This document shows positions 28,100-37,722 of a DNA stretch of 64,000 bases, piece by piece (position 1 is the first letter of the stretch; each line of letters starts with the position of its first letter). Both the position numbers and the translations under genes were made by a program. Origin of the DNA: Hymenobacter terrenus (GTDB lineage Bacteria > Bacteroidota > Bacteroidia > Cytophagales > Hymenobacteraceae); NCBI RefSeq assembly GCF_000972495.1, contig NZ_LATM01000002.1, positions 1 to 64,000 of the forward strand, written 5' to 3'. The notes under the pieces were generated by a model. That model was given only the letters and a program-made list of their open reading frames with translations, was not told the origin of the DNA and searched no databases.

Positions 28100-29452
28100 C
28101 TACGCCGGTTGGAGGGACCGCTGAACCGCTTTGCGCATTCGTACATTAGCCTTGGTGATATCGTCCAGAATATAAAGCGCTGACAAATAGAAGGGAATTA
28201 GCGGTATCTTATAACGGACCAGAGTACCGAAATTAGAGGTAGACACTCCAACTGAGGCTGCAAAAGTCAGTGAGAAAATAAAGCAGAGCAAAAGAATAGG
28301 GGTGCTAGTGATAATAGACAGTGTTCTGAACACACCTACCCGATAGAATATTCGGAGAGTGAAAACCAGAAAAAAGAATGCCTCTAAGGCCGATAATACC
28401 ATTACTGGGTTTTTGGCTTCCCATAAGAAGGGTCGGTAGAGCGAGGTGACAATTGCCATGGGAGCAAGCTTAATCATGCCTCCAATGGTACCATCCAACT
28501 CTCCCAAATGATAAGCGGAGCCTTCCTGTTGCACGCTCTGCTGATAGATGTAGTCAGCTGTGATTTTGCTGCGCTCTCCTATTCTGTCTACGTCGTACTT
28601 GGCGTCGCCTTTGGTGATATTCAACGCGGCGTAGAATCCGATAACTGCACCAAGCCCTATAAATAAAGGCTTGGCTAGCAGCCTGGCCGTCTTATTTTTA
28701 ATCTGAGCGTGGGTCTCGTTGAATACCCACAGCAAGGCTGCCGGTAGGAAGCACAGCAGAATATAAACTTTAATTGATATAAGAGTATAAGCCGCTATAA
28801 TTCCAATTAATGAGCATTTGAGTAATACCTGCCGTTGGATGGCCCCGCGGTATAGTGCATAGAACAGCCAGCCCAAGGCCCCAAGGCATAGAGAGTCCTT
28901 AAGCAGCCCGGACCCCCAGAAGAACAATGATGGAATATAGAATAAAGTCCAGGCTAACTGTTTGTACACGTGCGGCCGGATCTTAGCGAAGGCAATGTAC
29001 ATCGCCCACACGCCACTGAAGCTGGCAACCGTAAAAAACAAAGAGATAACGGCATAGCTGTTGAAACACAAAAGCCCAAAAAAGGCTGCGATGCGCGACA
29101 CCAGAAACTCAGCAGAATTGGGTTCATGCCAGAACATGCCCGCTACATAAGGCGCAATGACTGGGTCCTTAGAACCACCATTATCCATCAGCAGCTTCCA
29201 ACCGGTAGTAAAGGAGTGGTCGAAAGCCGAATGAATCAGGGTGGCGTGATGAAAGTAATTGAACGTATCGCCGCCTTTGTAGTAAAACTGATAGATTAAC
29301 CCCAATGCAATGCATCCAAGGAATTTGAATGACAGAGCACGTATAAAATATGGCTTGGTAAACTGGTTGGTAACAGCCGGTCGTATCAGATATGCCAATC
29401 CATAAAATATGGCCAGGAAAAGGGGAGTAAGGAAAAAATCTGAAATTACCAT
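28100..29452 (-). CDS. Multispanning membrane protein, possible polysaccharide polymerase
   Basis: About 450 residues with roughly 10-12 hydrophobic segments and a large loop around YKGGDTFNYFHHA and another with IGERSKITADY. I do not recognise a named family with certainty; the layout recalls EpsG/Wzy-like proteins and other Bacteroidota membrane proteins of unknown function. It starts 5 bases after the TPR gene ends, so the two form an operon, and it converges on the polysaccharide cluster, which has no other polymerase candidate. Confidence 0.6.
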   Translation of the reverse strand: MVISDFFLTPLFLAIFYGLAYLIRPAVTNQFTKPYFIRALSFKFLGCIALGLIYQFYYKGGDTFNYFHHATLIHSAFDHSFTTGWKLLMDNGGSKDPVIAPYVAGMFWHEPNSAEFLVSRIAAFFGLLCFNSYAVISLFFTVASFSGVWAMYIAFAKIRPHVYKQLAWTLFYIPSLFFWGSGLLKDSLCLGALGWLFYALYRGAIQRQVLLKCSLIGIIAAYTLISIKVYILLCFLPAALLWVFNETHAQIKNKTARLLAKPLFIGLGAVIGFYAALNITKGDAKYDVDRIGERSKITADYIYQQSVQQEGSAYHLGELDGTIGGMIKLAPMAIVTSLYRPFLWEAKNPVMVLSALEAFFFLVFTLRIFYRVGVFRTLSIITSTPILLLCFIFSLTFAASVGVSTSNFGTLVRYKIPLIPFYLSALYILDDITKANVRMRKAVQRSLQPA

Positions 29453-29457
29453 GGCTG

Positions 29458-30711
29458 TTAAATTTTCCCGTTCTTTTTCAGCCAAGCTTTCGCCTCCTTA
29501 TACTGCTCCGATTTTCGGTCTGCCTTATCCTGTACTACGTCGTAGTACCGTTTGGCGGCGGCCATATCCTTCTCTTTCACTGCTAGGCGAGCAAGACTCA
29601 CATTCGCGAACAAATAGAAGCCGCCGAAAGTGTCACCAGTGCTCTCGGCAAATACGATGCACCGCTGGTAATAGTCCTTGGCTTTGGCCAAGTCACGGTA
29701 GCGGTTCTGCATGAGGTAGCCCAGAAAGTAGCTGGCGTAGCGCCCGCTGATGCCCTCGTAGCCAGGCATGCCTTTATTTATCTTGTCGAGGATTTCCCGG
29801 CTCACCCGTTCACAATCGGCAAATTCGCCTTGGTCGTAGGCGAGTAAGGCGTAAAAGCGCTGAAAATAACCATTGTCGGGAAAGTTAGTAGCTAGGTAGC
29901 GCGCTACCGGCATGGCTTCCTCAGCGTTATTTTCCTCGTTTTTAAGGATGCGCATGAGGAAAACGCGAGCCTCCGTAGCGGTATAGAAGCCGTTGGTGGC
30001 TACATTCCGCAACTGTTGCATACCCAATTTCTTGTCGCCCTTGGGGAAAAACAACAACACGGGTTTCAGTAGGGGGTAGTTATCTGGAATCCAGACGGCG
30101 TAATAGTTGAATAAGGCTTGCCCGAACTGGAATTCTGGGCTCAGCCCATTTGCTTGCTGGCTCTTTTTCAGAAAGTTCAGCGCGCGCCGGGCTCCTACCG
30201 TGGCTTTGCGCCAATCGTGGCGCTCAGCGTGCAGTCGGGCATCAAATCCATAGGATGCCGAGAGAAAAAAGCAGGCTTCGTAGTTGTTGTTGTCGGTCTC
30301 GTACAGCGCCTGGGCTTTGGTGATGGCCGTGTCCATGTACGCGAAGAAGGGCTTGTCGTACTGCATGGATTGGAAGTTGGTGGGCATGATTTTCCACCAA
30401 GTGCTCAGCCCGAGCAGGAAGTACGACATGGGATGGTTGGGATACCGCCGCCGCAAGGAGCGGAACTGTTTCTCCGCCCGGTCATACTTAAAATTGTAGA
30501 GGTTATGCACCGCACCGTCCAGCTCCAATTGAATATCTTTATCAAGCAGCAGCCAGCCTTTGGTATCAATGGCCGATGGCAATACGCCCACGCTGTCGAG
30601 GGCTACTGTTTCGATGGGCGGCGGACGACGGATTGTATCAGGGGTTTGTGCTCTGCTTGGCAGCGACAGCAAAAGCAACCCCAAGCAGATACAAAACAGC
30701 GAACGCGGCAT
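29458..30711 (-). CDS. Exported TPR-repeat protein
   Basis: With ATG at 30711 the product is 417 residues with a clear signal peptide (MPRSLFCICLGLLLLSLPSRA, cut near the following QTPD). The rest is alpha-helical with tetratricopeptide-like repeats (for example YDRAEKQFRSLRRRYPNHPM and RDLAKAKDYYQRCIVFAEST). TPR proteins act as scaffolds, so no enzymatic role is suggested. It is co-transcribed with the membrane protein downstream. An open frame continues upstream of 30711 but loses the signal-peptide start. Confidence 0.8.
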   Translation of the reverse strand: MPRSLFCICLGLLLLSLPSRAQTPDTIRRPPPIETVALDSVGVLPSAIDTKGWLLLDKDIQLELDGAVHNLYNFKYDRAEKQFRSLRRRYPNHPMSYFLLGLSTWWKIMPTNFQSMQYDKPFFAYMDTAITKAQALYETDNNNYEACFFLSASYGFDARLHAERHDWRKATVGARRALNFLKKSQQANGLSPEFQFGQALFNYYAVWIPDNYPLLKPVLLFFPKGDKKLGMQQLRNVATNGFYTATEARVFLMRILKNEENNAEEAMPVARYLATNFPDNGYFQRFYALLAYDQGEFADCERVSREILDKINKGMPGYEGISGRYASYFLGYLMQNRYRDLAKAKDYYQRCIVFAESTGDTFGGFYLFANVSLARLAVKEKDMAAAKRYYDVVQDKADRKSEQYKEAKAWLKKNGKI

Positions 30712-30798
30712 AAGAAGAGAGTCGAAAGCGAGCCTAAGCCACTTCCCAACCAAAGTTTGGGCCGGGCCAACGCGCCTGCTAAAGTACGGACTTTGGCC

Positions 30799-30806
30799 TA
30801 GCTTTG
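30799..30806 (+). promoter_or_regulatory. Candidate -7 element (TAGCTTTG) for the M42 peptidase gene
   Basis: Exact TAnnTTTG match, 20 bases before the ATG at 30826. No TTG is present 19 bases upstream, so only the -7 half is supported. Confidence 0.35.
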
Positions 30807-30825
30807 ACCAGAATTCCCCTTGCCC

Positions 30826-31740
30826 ATGCAGTTGCTCCACTCCCTTTGCCGCATCGCGGCCCCCGCTGGCAACGAAGCCGCTCTTACTCGATTTATACTT
30901 GACTATGTGAGCCAGCAGCAGGCTACCTGGCAGTACCAACCCCAAATTATCGCCGATGAGCGGTTCCAAGACTGCGTACTGCTGGTGTTTGGGCAGCCGC
31001 GTACGGCCGTGTTTGCCCACCTCGACAGCATCGGCTTCATGGTGCGTTACGGGCGGCAGCTGGTGCGTATTGGCGGGCCCCAAGCTGAAGCCGGTTACCG
31101 CTTGGTAGGACACGATTCGCAAGGGGAAATAGACTGCACGCTGACCATCGACGAAGAAACCGGTGAACTAGGCTATGCGTTCCACCGCGATATTGACCGT
31201 GGCACGGAGCTTACGTTCTACTGCGATTTCCGCGAAACTGATACCACCGTCCAAAGCTGCTATCTCGATAATCGCCTCGGCGTGTGGAACGCCCTCCGTC
31301 TGTGCGAGACACTGGAACACGGCATTATTGCCTTTTCATGCTGGGAGGAGCACGGCGGTGGTTCCGTAGCCTACCTAGCCAAGTTTATTTATGAAACATA
31401 CAACGTGCGCCAGGCCCTGATTTCTGACATCACCTGGGTAACCGAAGGCGTACACGCGGGCCAGGGCTGTGCCATCTCGCTGCGTGATTCGCTTATTCCA
31501 CGCCGGGCATATGTCGACCGTATTCGGACCATTGCCGCTACCTCGGGCATCCCGCACCAGCTTGAGGTGGAGGGTAGCGGTGGCTCCGATGCGAAAGAGT
31601 TGCAGCATGCTGCCGCTCCTTGGGACTGGTGTTTTATAGGTGCGCCCGAAGACCATGTGCACTCACCCGATGAGTTAGTCGATAAGCGCGACATCGCTAG
31701 CATGCTGGCTCTCTACCAAGTCATACTTAAGGAGTTGTAG
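30826..31740 (+). CDS. M42-family (glutamyl aminopeptidase-like) metallopeptidase
   Basis: A 304-residue cytosolic protein carrying the metal-site order of M42/M20-clan peptidases: His65 and Asp67 ([11 protein letters not shown]), Asp in YLDNRLG, the Glu-Glu pair in CWEEHGGG, Asp in [10 protein letters not shown], and a C-terminal His in [10 protein letters not shown]. It should be a dinuclear zinc or cobalt aminopeptidase. Its substrate is unknown. Slightly short for M42 (about 340-360). The gene ends 13 bases before the insertion sequence, which did not break it. Confidence 0.8.
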   Translation: MQLLHSLCRIAAPAGNEAALTRFILDYVSQQQATWQYQPQIIADERFQDCVLLVFGQPRTAVFAHLDSIGFMVRYGRQLVRIGGPQAEAGYRLVGHDSQGEIDCTLTIDEETGELGYAFHRDIDRGTELTFYCDFRETDTTVQSCYLDNRLGVWNALRLCETLEHGIIAFSCWEEHGGGSVAYLAKFIYETYNVRQALISDITWVTEGVHAGQGCAISLRDSLIPRRAYVDRIRTIAATSGIPHQLEVEGSGGSDAKELQHAAAPWDWCFIGAPEDHVHSPDELVDKRDIASMLALYQVILKEL

Positions 31741-31753
31741 ATTCAGCAACTAA

Positions 31754-31769
31754 GAGAGTGTTAGGAAAT
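31754..31769 (+). repeat. Left terminal inverted repeat of the IS
   Basis: Sixteen bases, GAGAGTGTTAGGAAAT, pairing with the inverted copy at 32603-32618 with one mismatch (A against C at the fourth position). Confidence 0.88.
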
Positions 31770-31835
31770 AGAAGTGGTGTAAAAGAAAACGAGCCAGTAA
31801 GTTGCGGGAGGAGTTCCTAGGCTCCGCTTCGCCTT

Positions 31836-32603
31836 ATGGTTGACGGCTATCAACCCCTTACTGACTCGCAGTGGCAAGTTATGGCCCTGCTCTTACCTGT
31901 ACAACGCAAACGTCGCCATTACTTGCGCCGCGTGCTCGATGCCCTGCGCTACCGCTGCCGCACCGGCTGCCAGTGGCGCAGTTTGCCGGGTTGCTTTCCG
32001 CCTTGGTCCGCCGTGTAGTACTACTTCCGGCGCTGGCAACTCACGGGCCTGTGGCAGCGGCTGACCGACCTCGTCAATCAAGCTGACCGCCTGGCCGCCG
32101 GCTGGCACGCAACGCCCACGCTCGTCTGCCTCGACAGCCAAAGCGTGCGGTTGGCGCCCCGTATTTTCGAACACCGGGGACTGGACGGAGGCAAGCATGT
32201 GAACGGGCGCAAACGCCAGATTATAACCGACGTGCAAGGCCGAATCCTGGCCTGCCGGGTCCACGCGGCCAACGGCCACGATGGGGCCGAAGCCGTGGCG
32301 TTGCTACCCGCTCGGCCCGGGTGGGGCCAGCGGCTCGTCACGGTCGTGACCGACAAGGGGTATCGCGGGCGCTTTGCCGGGCACGTGCGCCGGCTCGGCC
32401 TCGCGCATCAAGTCGGTAGCCGGCCCCCGAGCGCCCGCGGCTTTGTGCCCGTGGCCAAACGCTGGGTGGTGGAGCGAACCTTTGCCTGGCTGACGGGCTT
32501 CCGGCGCTTGGCCATCGACTACGAATTCACCCCGCGTTCGCACGAAACCTGGCTGCTAATCGCCAACAGGACCATGTGTCTCAACCGCATGGTGATTGTC
32601 TAA
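31836..32603 (+). pseudogene. IS5-family transposase with in-frame amber codon
   Basis: The frame runs 255 codons, and codon 61 (32016-32018) is TAG. The stop falls just before YYFRRWQLTGLW, where IS5 transposases usually read VYYYFRRW, so a tyrosine codon probably changed to TAG by one substitution. Both sides stay in the same frame. The DDE residues after the stop are intact: Asp100 (LVCLDSQ), Asp173 (VVTDKGYRG) and Glu213 (VVERTFAWL). Either a recent nonsense mutation or a read-through; a simple pseudogene is more likely. Confidence 0.85.
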
Positions 32604-32618
32604 TTTCCTAACACGCTC
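32603..32618 (-). repeat. Right terminal inverted repeat of the IS
   Basis: Inverted partner of the repeat at 31754-31769. It begins on the last base of the transposase stop codon, the compact layout usual for IS5 elements. Confidence 0.88.
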
Positions 32619-32791
32619 TAAGTGTTGAGATTAGCGTGTTATTAATGCGGAGGCATCCCAAGAATGGATGGCATAGTAAGAAAATGCGCTTGAGTATTCA
32701 TTCTAACTGAGTTCTCAATTTCATTATTAGTGTCGGGTAGTGCCAACCGCGTTGGCCATGGGCTACTTTTCGTATGAATTGAGTATAAGGG

Positions 32792-32820
32792 TTGTTTACC
32801 TAGCAAATTCAGCTATTTTG
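32792..32820 (+). promoter_or_regulatory. Candidate promoter for hppA (TTG-N19-TATTTTG)
   Basis: TTG at 32792-32794 and TATTTTG at 32814-32820 are 19 bases apart, the Bacteroidota spacing; the -7 half is one base short of TAnnTTTG. It is 41 bases before the hppA ATG and downstream of the IS, so the insertion should not separate hppA from it. Confidence 0.45.
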
Positions 32821-32861
32821 CAGAACAAAACCCACTCATTCTCTTACTATTCTTCCTTCCT

Positions 32862-35102
32862 ATGACGCCATACCTCTACGCTGTGCCCGCGTTGGGCCTT
32901 TTCGCGTTGCTCTACACCTGGGTGCGTGCCGGCTGGGTAGCCAGGCAAGACGCTGGTGATGCCCGCATGACTACCATTGCCGGCTACATCGCTGATGGGG
33001 CCATAGCCTTCCTCAAAGCCGAGTACAAAGTGTTGGCTCTATTTGGGTTGATTGCGGGAGCCTTCCTGTTCTATCTGGGCAGTACCAGCGGCAATTCCAG
33101 CCCAGTTATTGTCATTGCCTTTCTGATTGGTGCCGTGTTTTCGGCTTTGGCCGGCTTCATCGGGATGAAAATTGCCACCAAAGCCAACGTGCGCACCGCG
33201 CAGGCCGCCAAAACCAGTCTCAGCACTGCCCTGAATGTCTCTTTCTCGGGTGGCTCGGTGATGGGCATGGGGGTAGCGGGCCTCGCCGTGCTGGGCTTGG
33301 GCGCCCTGTTTATTGTTTTTTATAAGATGTTCGTGCCCAGTGGCCTTGCCACCGGGCAGGAAATGGAAAAAGCTCTGGAAGTCCTTACTGGCTTTTCGCT
33401 CGGGGCTGAAAGTATTGCCCTTTTTGCCCGCGTAGGGGGCGGCATCTACACCAAAGCGGCCGATGTGGGAGCCGACCTCGTGGGCAAGGTCGAAGCTGGT
33501 ATCCCGGAAGACGACCCCCGCAACCCCGCCACCATTGCCGACAACGTGGGCGACAACGTGGGCGACGTGGCGGGCATGGGCGCCGACTTGTTTGGCTCCT
33601 ACGTGGCTACTATTTTGGCTACCATGGTGCTGGGGCGCGAAGTAACCGTGACCGGCGACCAGTTCGGTGGCCTTTCGCCCATCTTCCTGCCGATGGCCAT
33701 TGCGGGCATGGGCATTATCGCCTCGCTCATCGGCATTCTGTGCGTGCGGGTGAAGGAAGGCGGCAACGTGCAGGCAGCCCTCAACCTGGGCAATTATATT
33801 TCTGTCATTGTTTCAGCGATGGCTTCCTATGGCTTAATTATGTGGATTTTGCCTGCCGGAACCTTTACCATCCGCGGTATCAGCTTCGATGCCATGCACG
33901 TCTTTTATGCGGTGCTGGTAGGCCTGGTCGTGGGCACGCTGATGAGCATCATCACCGAGTATTACACCGCCATGGGCAAGCGGCCGGTGAACAGCATCGT
34001 GCAGCAAAGCAGCACCGGTCACGCCACTACCGTCATCGGTGGCTTGGCCGTTGGTATGGAATCTACGGTGCTGCCCATTCTGGTCTTAGCGGCTGGTATC
34101 GTGCTGAGCTTTAAGGCAGCCGGGCTTTACGGCGTGGCCATAGCGGCTGCGGGCATGATGGCCACCACTGCCATGCAGCTGGCCATCGACGCGTTCGGGC
34201 CCATTGCGGACAATGCCGGTGGCATTGCCGAGATGAGCGAATTGCCCAAGGAAGTGCGCGAGCGGACCGATATTCTCGACGCCGTGGGCAACACCACGGC
34301 GGCTACGGGCAAGGGCTTTGCCATCGCCTCGGCCGCGCTTACTTCGCTGGCCTTGTTCGCGGCCTTCATGGGCACAGCCCACATCGATACCATTGATATT
34401 TCGAACGCCGAAGTATTGGCGGGCCTCTTCGTCGGAGCGATGATTCCGTTCATCTTCTCGGCCCTGGCCATTGCGGCCGTGGGCCGGGCGGCCATGGCTA
34501 TGGTGCAGGAAGTCCGCCGGCAGTTCCGCGAGATTCCGGGGATTATGGAGGGCACGGGCCGGCCGGAGTATGAGAAGTGCGTGGCTATTTCCACGCAGGC
34601 CGCCATTCGGGAAATGATTTTGCCCGGCGCAATTGCGCTACTTACGCCCATCATCATCGGCTTTCTGTTCGGCCCCAAAGTGCTGGGCGGCCTGCTGGCC
34701 GGCGTCACGGTGAGCGGCGTGCTCATGGCTATGTTCCAGAGCAATGCCGGGGGCGCCTGGGACAACGCCAAGAAGTCCTTTGAAAAAGGCGTAATGGTGA
34801 ATGGCAAGATGGAATACAAAGGCTCTGATGCTCACAAAGCCTCTGTGACTGGCGACACCGTAGGCGACCCGTTTAAGGACACTTCCGGCCCGAGCATGAA
34901 CATCCTCATCAAGCTGATGAGCATCGTATCGTTGGTTATTGCCCCTCATATTGCCGAAAAAGGTGGCGAGCGTGGCATGGCCCCGGTACAGCTGCAAAAT
35001 GAGCACACCGAAGTCACGGCCCGGCCCCACGTGCGCTATGCTCAAGCCCTGGCGCCAGCTGCGGCCTGGGTTATTTACACGGCTCTGCGCGAAGTAAAAT
35101 AG
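32862..35102 (+). CDS. hppA: K+-dependent membrane-bound pyrophosphatase (ion-pumping)
   Basis: A 746-residue membrane protein with about 16 helices and the PPi site [20 protein letters not shown] then [20 protein letters not shown]. In the K+-site segment [11 protein letters not shown], Ala480 and Gly483 stand where K+-independent enzymes have Lys and Thr, so it should need K+. At the position of the Thermotoga Na+-pump Glu246 it has Gly245 (ADLFGSY), while Glu183 (FSLGAES) lies where Flavobacterium-type H+-PPases carry their key Glu. I therefore infer proton rather than sodium pumping. Single-gene unit ended by a strong terminator. Confidence 0.93.
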   Translation: MTPYLYAVPALGLFALLYTWVRAGWVARQDAGDARMTTIAGYIADGAIAFLKAEYKVLALFGLIAGAFLFYLGSTSGNSSPVIVIAFLIGAVFSALAGFIGMKIATKANVRTAQAAKTSLSTALNVSFSGGSVMGMGVAGLAVLGLGALFIVFYKMFVPSGLATGQEMEKALEVLTGFSLGAESIALFARVGGGIYTKAADVGADLVGKVEAGIPEDDPRNPATIADNVGDNVGDVAGMGADLFGSYVATILATMVLGREVTVTGDQFGGLSPIFLPMAIAGMGIIASLIGILCVRVKEGGNVQAALNLGNYISVIVSAMASYGLIMWILPAGTFTIRGISFDAMHVFYAVLVGLVVGTLMSIITEYYTAMGKRPVNSIVQQSSTGHATTVIGGLAVGMESTVLPILVLAAGIVLSFKAAGLYGVAIAAAGMMATTAMQLAIDAFGPIADNAGGIAEMSELPKEVRERTDILDAVGNTTAATGKGFAIASAALTSLALFAAFMGTAHIDTIDISNAEVLAGLFVGAMIPFIFSALAIAAVGRAAMAMVQEVRRQFREIPGIMEGTGRPEYEKCVAISTQAAIREMILPGAIALLTPIIIGFLFGPKVLGGLLAGVTVSGVLMAMFQSNAGGAWDNAKKSFEKGVMVNGKMEYKGSDAHKASVTGDTVGDPFKDTSGPSMNILIKLMSIVSLVIAPHIAEKGGERGMAPVQLQNEHTEVTARPHVRYAQALAPAAAWVIYTALREVK

Positions 35103-35165
35103 GAACCCGGATTCAGCCGGATTTTACGGAGTGTGCCGTATTACCAATGAGTCGCTGAAGATTGC

Positions 35166-35199
35166 AAAAGGCCGTTGCCGCTCAGGTAACGGCCTTTTT
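35166..35199 (+). terminator. Rho-independent terminator of hppA
   Basis: A hairpin with arms AAAAGGCCGTT and AACGGCCTTTTT around an 11-base loop, ending in a T run, about 65 bases after the hppA stop. Confidence 0.85.
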
Positions 35200-35276
35200 A
35201 TTGGTTCAAAAGGCCCAAGTTCCAGCAGCACCTTGCAAGCTTCTGCGGCAAACCATTGCGCAACCATACCGGGCCC

Positions 35277-35310
35277 AATCCGTGAAATCCGGCCAATCCG
35301 ACTAAATCCG
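35277..35310 (+). repeat. Four AATCCG repeats at 9-10 base spacing
   Basis: AATCCG occurs at 35277, 35286, 35295 and 35305. The complementary motif CGGATT occurs twice (35108 and 35118) directly after the hppA stop, so the hppA-hpt gap holds six copies on both strands. It may be a small intergenic repeat family. It overlaps the longest possible hpt start, which argues for the later ATG. Confidence 0.6.
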
Positions 35311-35345
35311 TGATTAGCTTTGCTGCTCAATTCTCTCCGCGTCGC

Positions 35346-35885
35346 ATGGGGCACTCCCACATTACCATCCACAACAAAGCTTTCCGGCCGTACCTCTCGG
35401 CCGCCCAACTGGATGAGGCCGTGACGGGCCTAGCCGCTCGCCTCAGTGCCGATTATGCCGGGCGTCAGCCCTTGTTCGTGGTCGTGCTCACGGGCGGCTT
35501 CATGTTTGCTTCGGACCTGCTCAAGCACTTCACCGGGCTCTGCGAAATCGTCTTTATTCGGGTGGCTTCGTATGAGGGAACGGGGAGCACGGGCGTGGTT
35601 CAGGAAATCCTGGGGCTGCGTGAAGACGTACAAGGCCGCCACCTCATCGTCATCGAAGACATCGTTGATACGGGCACGACCATGCACCACTTACTGCCCA
35701 CCTTGCTAGCCAAAGGCCCGGCCTCGGTCGAAATAGCTACCCTGTTCTTCAAGCCCGAAAGCCTGAAGCATGAGGTCGACCTCCGCTACGTAGCCATGGA
35801 AATTCCCAACGACTTTGTGGTCGGCTACGGCCTTGACTACGACGGTCTGGGCCGCAATCTGCCCGATGTGTACGTGGCCGTGTAA
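35346..35885 (+). CDS. hpt: Hypoxanthine phosphoribosyltransferase
   Basis: Purine salvage enzyme that joins hypoxanthine or guanine to PRPP. The PRPP loop reads LIVIEDIVDTGTTMHHLL (residues about 105-122), with VVVLTGGFMFASDL upstream and the purine-contact segment IPNDFVVGYGLDYDGLGRNL near the C terminus. From ATG 35346 it is 179 residues, the usual length; a GTG at 35310 would add 12 residues lying in repeat DNA. Confidence 0.93.
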   Translation: MGHSHITIHNKAFRPYLSAAQLDEAVTGLAARLSADYAGRQPLFVVVLTGGFMFASDLLKHFTGLCEIVFIRVASYEGTGSTGVVQEILGLREDVQGRHLIVIEDIVDTGTTMHHLLPTLLAKGPASVEIATLFFKPESLKHEVDLRYVAMEIPNDFVVGYGLDYDGLGRNLPDVYVAV

Positions 35886-35959
35886 CCGTTCCTTTATTAC
35901 GGATTGATTAACTTGCCCGAACCACTTAACCTTCCCCCTAGCGAAACGCTGCTTATTAC

Positions 35960-36586
35960 ATGCTGAATATCGTGCTGTTCGGCCCGCCCGGTGCCGGTAA
36001 AGGAACCCAGAGCCAAAAACTCATTGCTCAATACAACCTCGTGCACCTGAGCACCGGCGACCTCCTGCGTGCCCAGATAGCCCAGGGCACGGAGCTGGGG
36101 CTTACCGCCAAAAAGCTCATGGACGAGGGCCTGCTCGTGCCTGACGAAGTCGTAATCGGCATGATAGACCACGCCTTGCAGGCCAACAAACAAACCGCTG
36201 GCGGCTTCATCTTCGACGGCTTTCCGCGCACCGTGCCCCAGGCCGAGCGGCTTGACCAGCTGCTGGCGCAGCATGATAGCGGCATCAATTGCATGATTGC
36301 GCTGGAAGTAGCGGAAGAAGAGTTGGTGACGCGCCTGCTGGAGCGCGGCAAAACCAGCGGCCGCCCCGACGACCAGGACGAAAGCAAAATCCGCCGCCGC
36401 GTAACGGTGTACAATACCGAAACGGCCCAGGTGGCCGGCTACTATGCCGCCCAGAAGAAATTTCACTCCCTCAACGGCATCGGCCCCATCGATACCATCT
36501 TCACCCAAATCTGCGGGATAATTGACCAGCAGAAGCCCGCGGTTCCCGAAAACCCAGCGGCGGCCACGAGCGAGGTAAAAGCCTAG
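35960..36586 (+). CDS. adk: Adenylate kinase
   Basis: Interconverts ATP + AMP and 2 ADP. P-loop GPPGAGKGTQ at residues 8-17, AMP-binding HLSTGDLLRAQI and GFIFDGFPRTVPQAE, and the Arg-rich ERGKTSGRPDDQDESKIRRR. The LID is short with no zinc cysteines. 208 residues, slightly long through an Ala/Pro-rich tail after residue 190. Lies between hpt and obgE, a common Bacteroidota order. Confidence 0.96.
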   Translation: MLNIVLFGPPGAGKGTQSQKLIAQYNLVHLSTGDLLRAQIAQGTELGLTAKKLMDEGLLVPDEVVIGMIDHALQANKQTAGGFIFDGFPRTVPQAERLDQLLAQHDSGINCMIALEVAEEELVTRLLERGKTSGRPDDQDESKIRRRVTVYNTETAQVAGYYAAQKKFHSLNGIGPIDTIFTQICGIIDQQKPAVPENPAAATSEVKA

Positions 36587-36617
36587 GCTGCGCAAAGCGC
36601 GGTTAATTATGAGTTAC

Positions 36618-36674
36618 AAAGTATGAGTTATGAGTTTCGGGCGCATAGCCGGGAATTCATAACTCATACTTTTT
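36618..36674 (+). repeat. Perfect 16-bp inverted repeat after adk
   Basis: AAAGTATGAGTTATGA at 36618-36633 is exactly complementary to 36657-36672, with a 23-base loop, and two further T residues follow. Part of an AT-rich stretch with several ATGAGTTA and ATAACTCAT words. It could work as the adk terminator, but the stem is AT-rich and it looks as much like an intergenic repeat element. Confidence 0.65.
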
Positions 36675-36729
36675 GCTGTTACTCTAAGCCAACTCGTAAT
36701 CCATAATTCAAAACTCATAATTAAAGAAA

Positions 36730-37722
36730 GTGGCTTCCAATAACTTCATCGATTACGTCAAGCTCATCTGCCGCTCGGGCAAAGGCGGCGCGGGCTCGCG
36801 CCACTACTTCCGGGCCAAGGGCCTGCCCAATGGCGGCCCCGACGGCGGCGACGGCGGCCGCGGCGGCCACATCATTCTCGAAGGCAACTCGCAGCTCTGG
36901 ACGCTGTTGCACCTGCAGTACCAGAAGCACGTGTTTGCCAAAGACGGCGAGGGGGGGGGCGAAAACCTGCGTACCGGCGCCCAAGGCGACGACGTGGTGC
37001 TCCAAGTGCCCCTCGGCACGGTGGCCCGCGATGCCGAAACCGGGGAGAAGATGCTTGAAATTACGGAGCACGGCCAGCGGGCCATTCTCGTGCCCGGCGG
37101 ACGCGGCGGCTGGGGCAACGACCATTTCAAAAACTCCATCAACCAGGCGCCCGAATACGCCCAGCCCGGCGAGCCCGCCGTGGAAGCCATTGTCATTCTG
37201 GAGCTGAAGCTGCTGGCCGACGTAGGCCTCGTGGGCTTCCCCAACGCGGGCAAGAGCACGCTGCTCTCGGTGGTATCGGCGGCCAAGCCCAAAATTGCCG
37301 ACTATGCCTTCACTACTCTCGTGCCCAACCTGGGCGTGGTGGCCTACCGTGACTACAAGTCCTTCGTGATGGCCGATATTCCCGGCATCATCGAGGGCGC
37401 GGCCGAAGGCAAAGGCCTGGGAACGCGCTTCCTGCGCCATATCGAGCGCAATTCCATTCTGCTCTTCATGATAAGCTGCGACAGCCCCGACATCGCGGCC
37501 GAGTACCAGGTATTGATTAATGAGTTGGAGCAGTTCAACCCCGAACTACTGGATAAGAAGCGCCTGCTCGCCATCACCAAGTCCGATATGATTGACGAGG
37601 AGTTGGAAGCGGAAATTCGGCAGGCGCTCCCGGCGGAAGTGCCGTCCCTCTTCATTTCCAGCCTGACAAACAAGAACATTCAGCCACTGAAGGACCTGAT
37701 TTGGAAGGCCCTGCACGAGTAG
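36730..37722 (+). CDS. obgE: Obg-family GTPase
   Basis: Ribosome-associated GTPase, 330 residues. The glycine-rich OBG fold comes first ([30 protein letters not shown]), then the G domain with [11 protein letters not shown] (G1), an FTTLVPNLG switch, [11 protein letters not shown] (G3) and ITKSD (G4). The start is GTG at 36730; no ATG fits the domain. The variable C-terminal extension of some Obg proteins is absent. Confidence 0.95.
   Translation: MASNNFIDYVKLICRSGKGGAGSRHYFRAKGLPNGGPDGGDGGRGGHIILEGNSQLWTLLHLQYQKHVFAKDGEGGGENLRTGAQGDDVVLQVPLGTVARDAETGEKMLEITEHGQRAILVPGGRGGWGNDHFKNSINQAPEYAQPGEPAVEAIVILELKLLADVGLVGFPNAGKSTLLSVVSAAKPKIADYAFTTLVPNLGVVAYRDYKSFVMADIPGIIEGAAEGKGLGTRFLRHIERNSILLFMISCDSPDIAAEYQVLINELEQFNPELLDKKRLLAITKSDMIDEELEAEIRQALPAEVPSLFISSLTNKNIQPLKDLIWKALHE

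Larger units (their letters stand above)
31754..32618 (+). mobile_element. IS5-family (IS427-like) insertion sequence
   Basis: The 865-bp element is bounded by near-perfect 16-bp terminal inverted repeats (GAGAGTGTTAGGAAAT on the left; GAGCGTGTTAGGAAAT read inward on the right, 15 of 16 identical). Each end is flanked by TAA (31751-31753 and 32619-32621), a plausible 3-bp target duplication of the kind this group makes. It carries a single DDE transposase frame that is interrupted by an amber codon. It sits between the M42 peptidase and hppA genes without breaking either. Confidence 0.9.

Noticed and set aside
36948..36962. Frameshift in obgE at a run of G residues
   Set aside because: The Obg frame continues normally through the run and matches the family on both sides.
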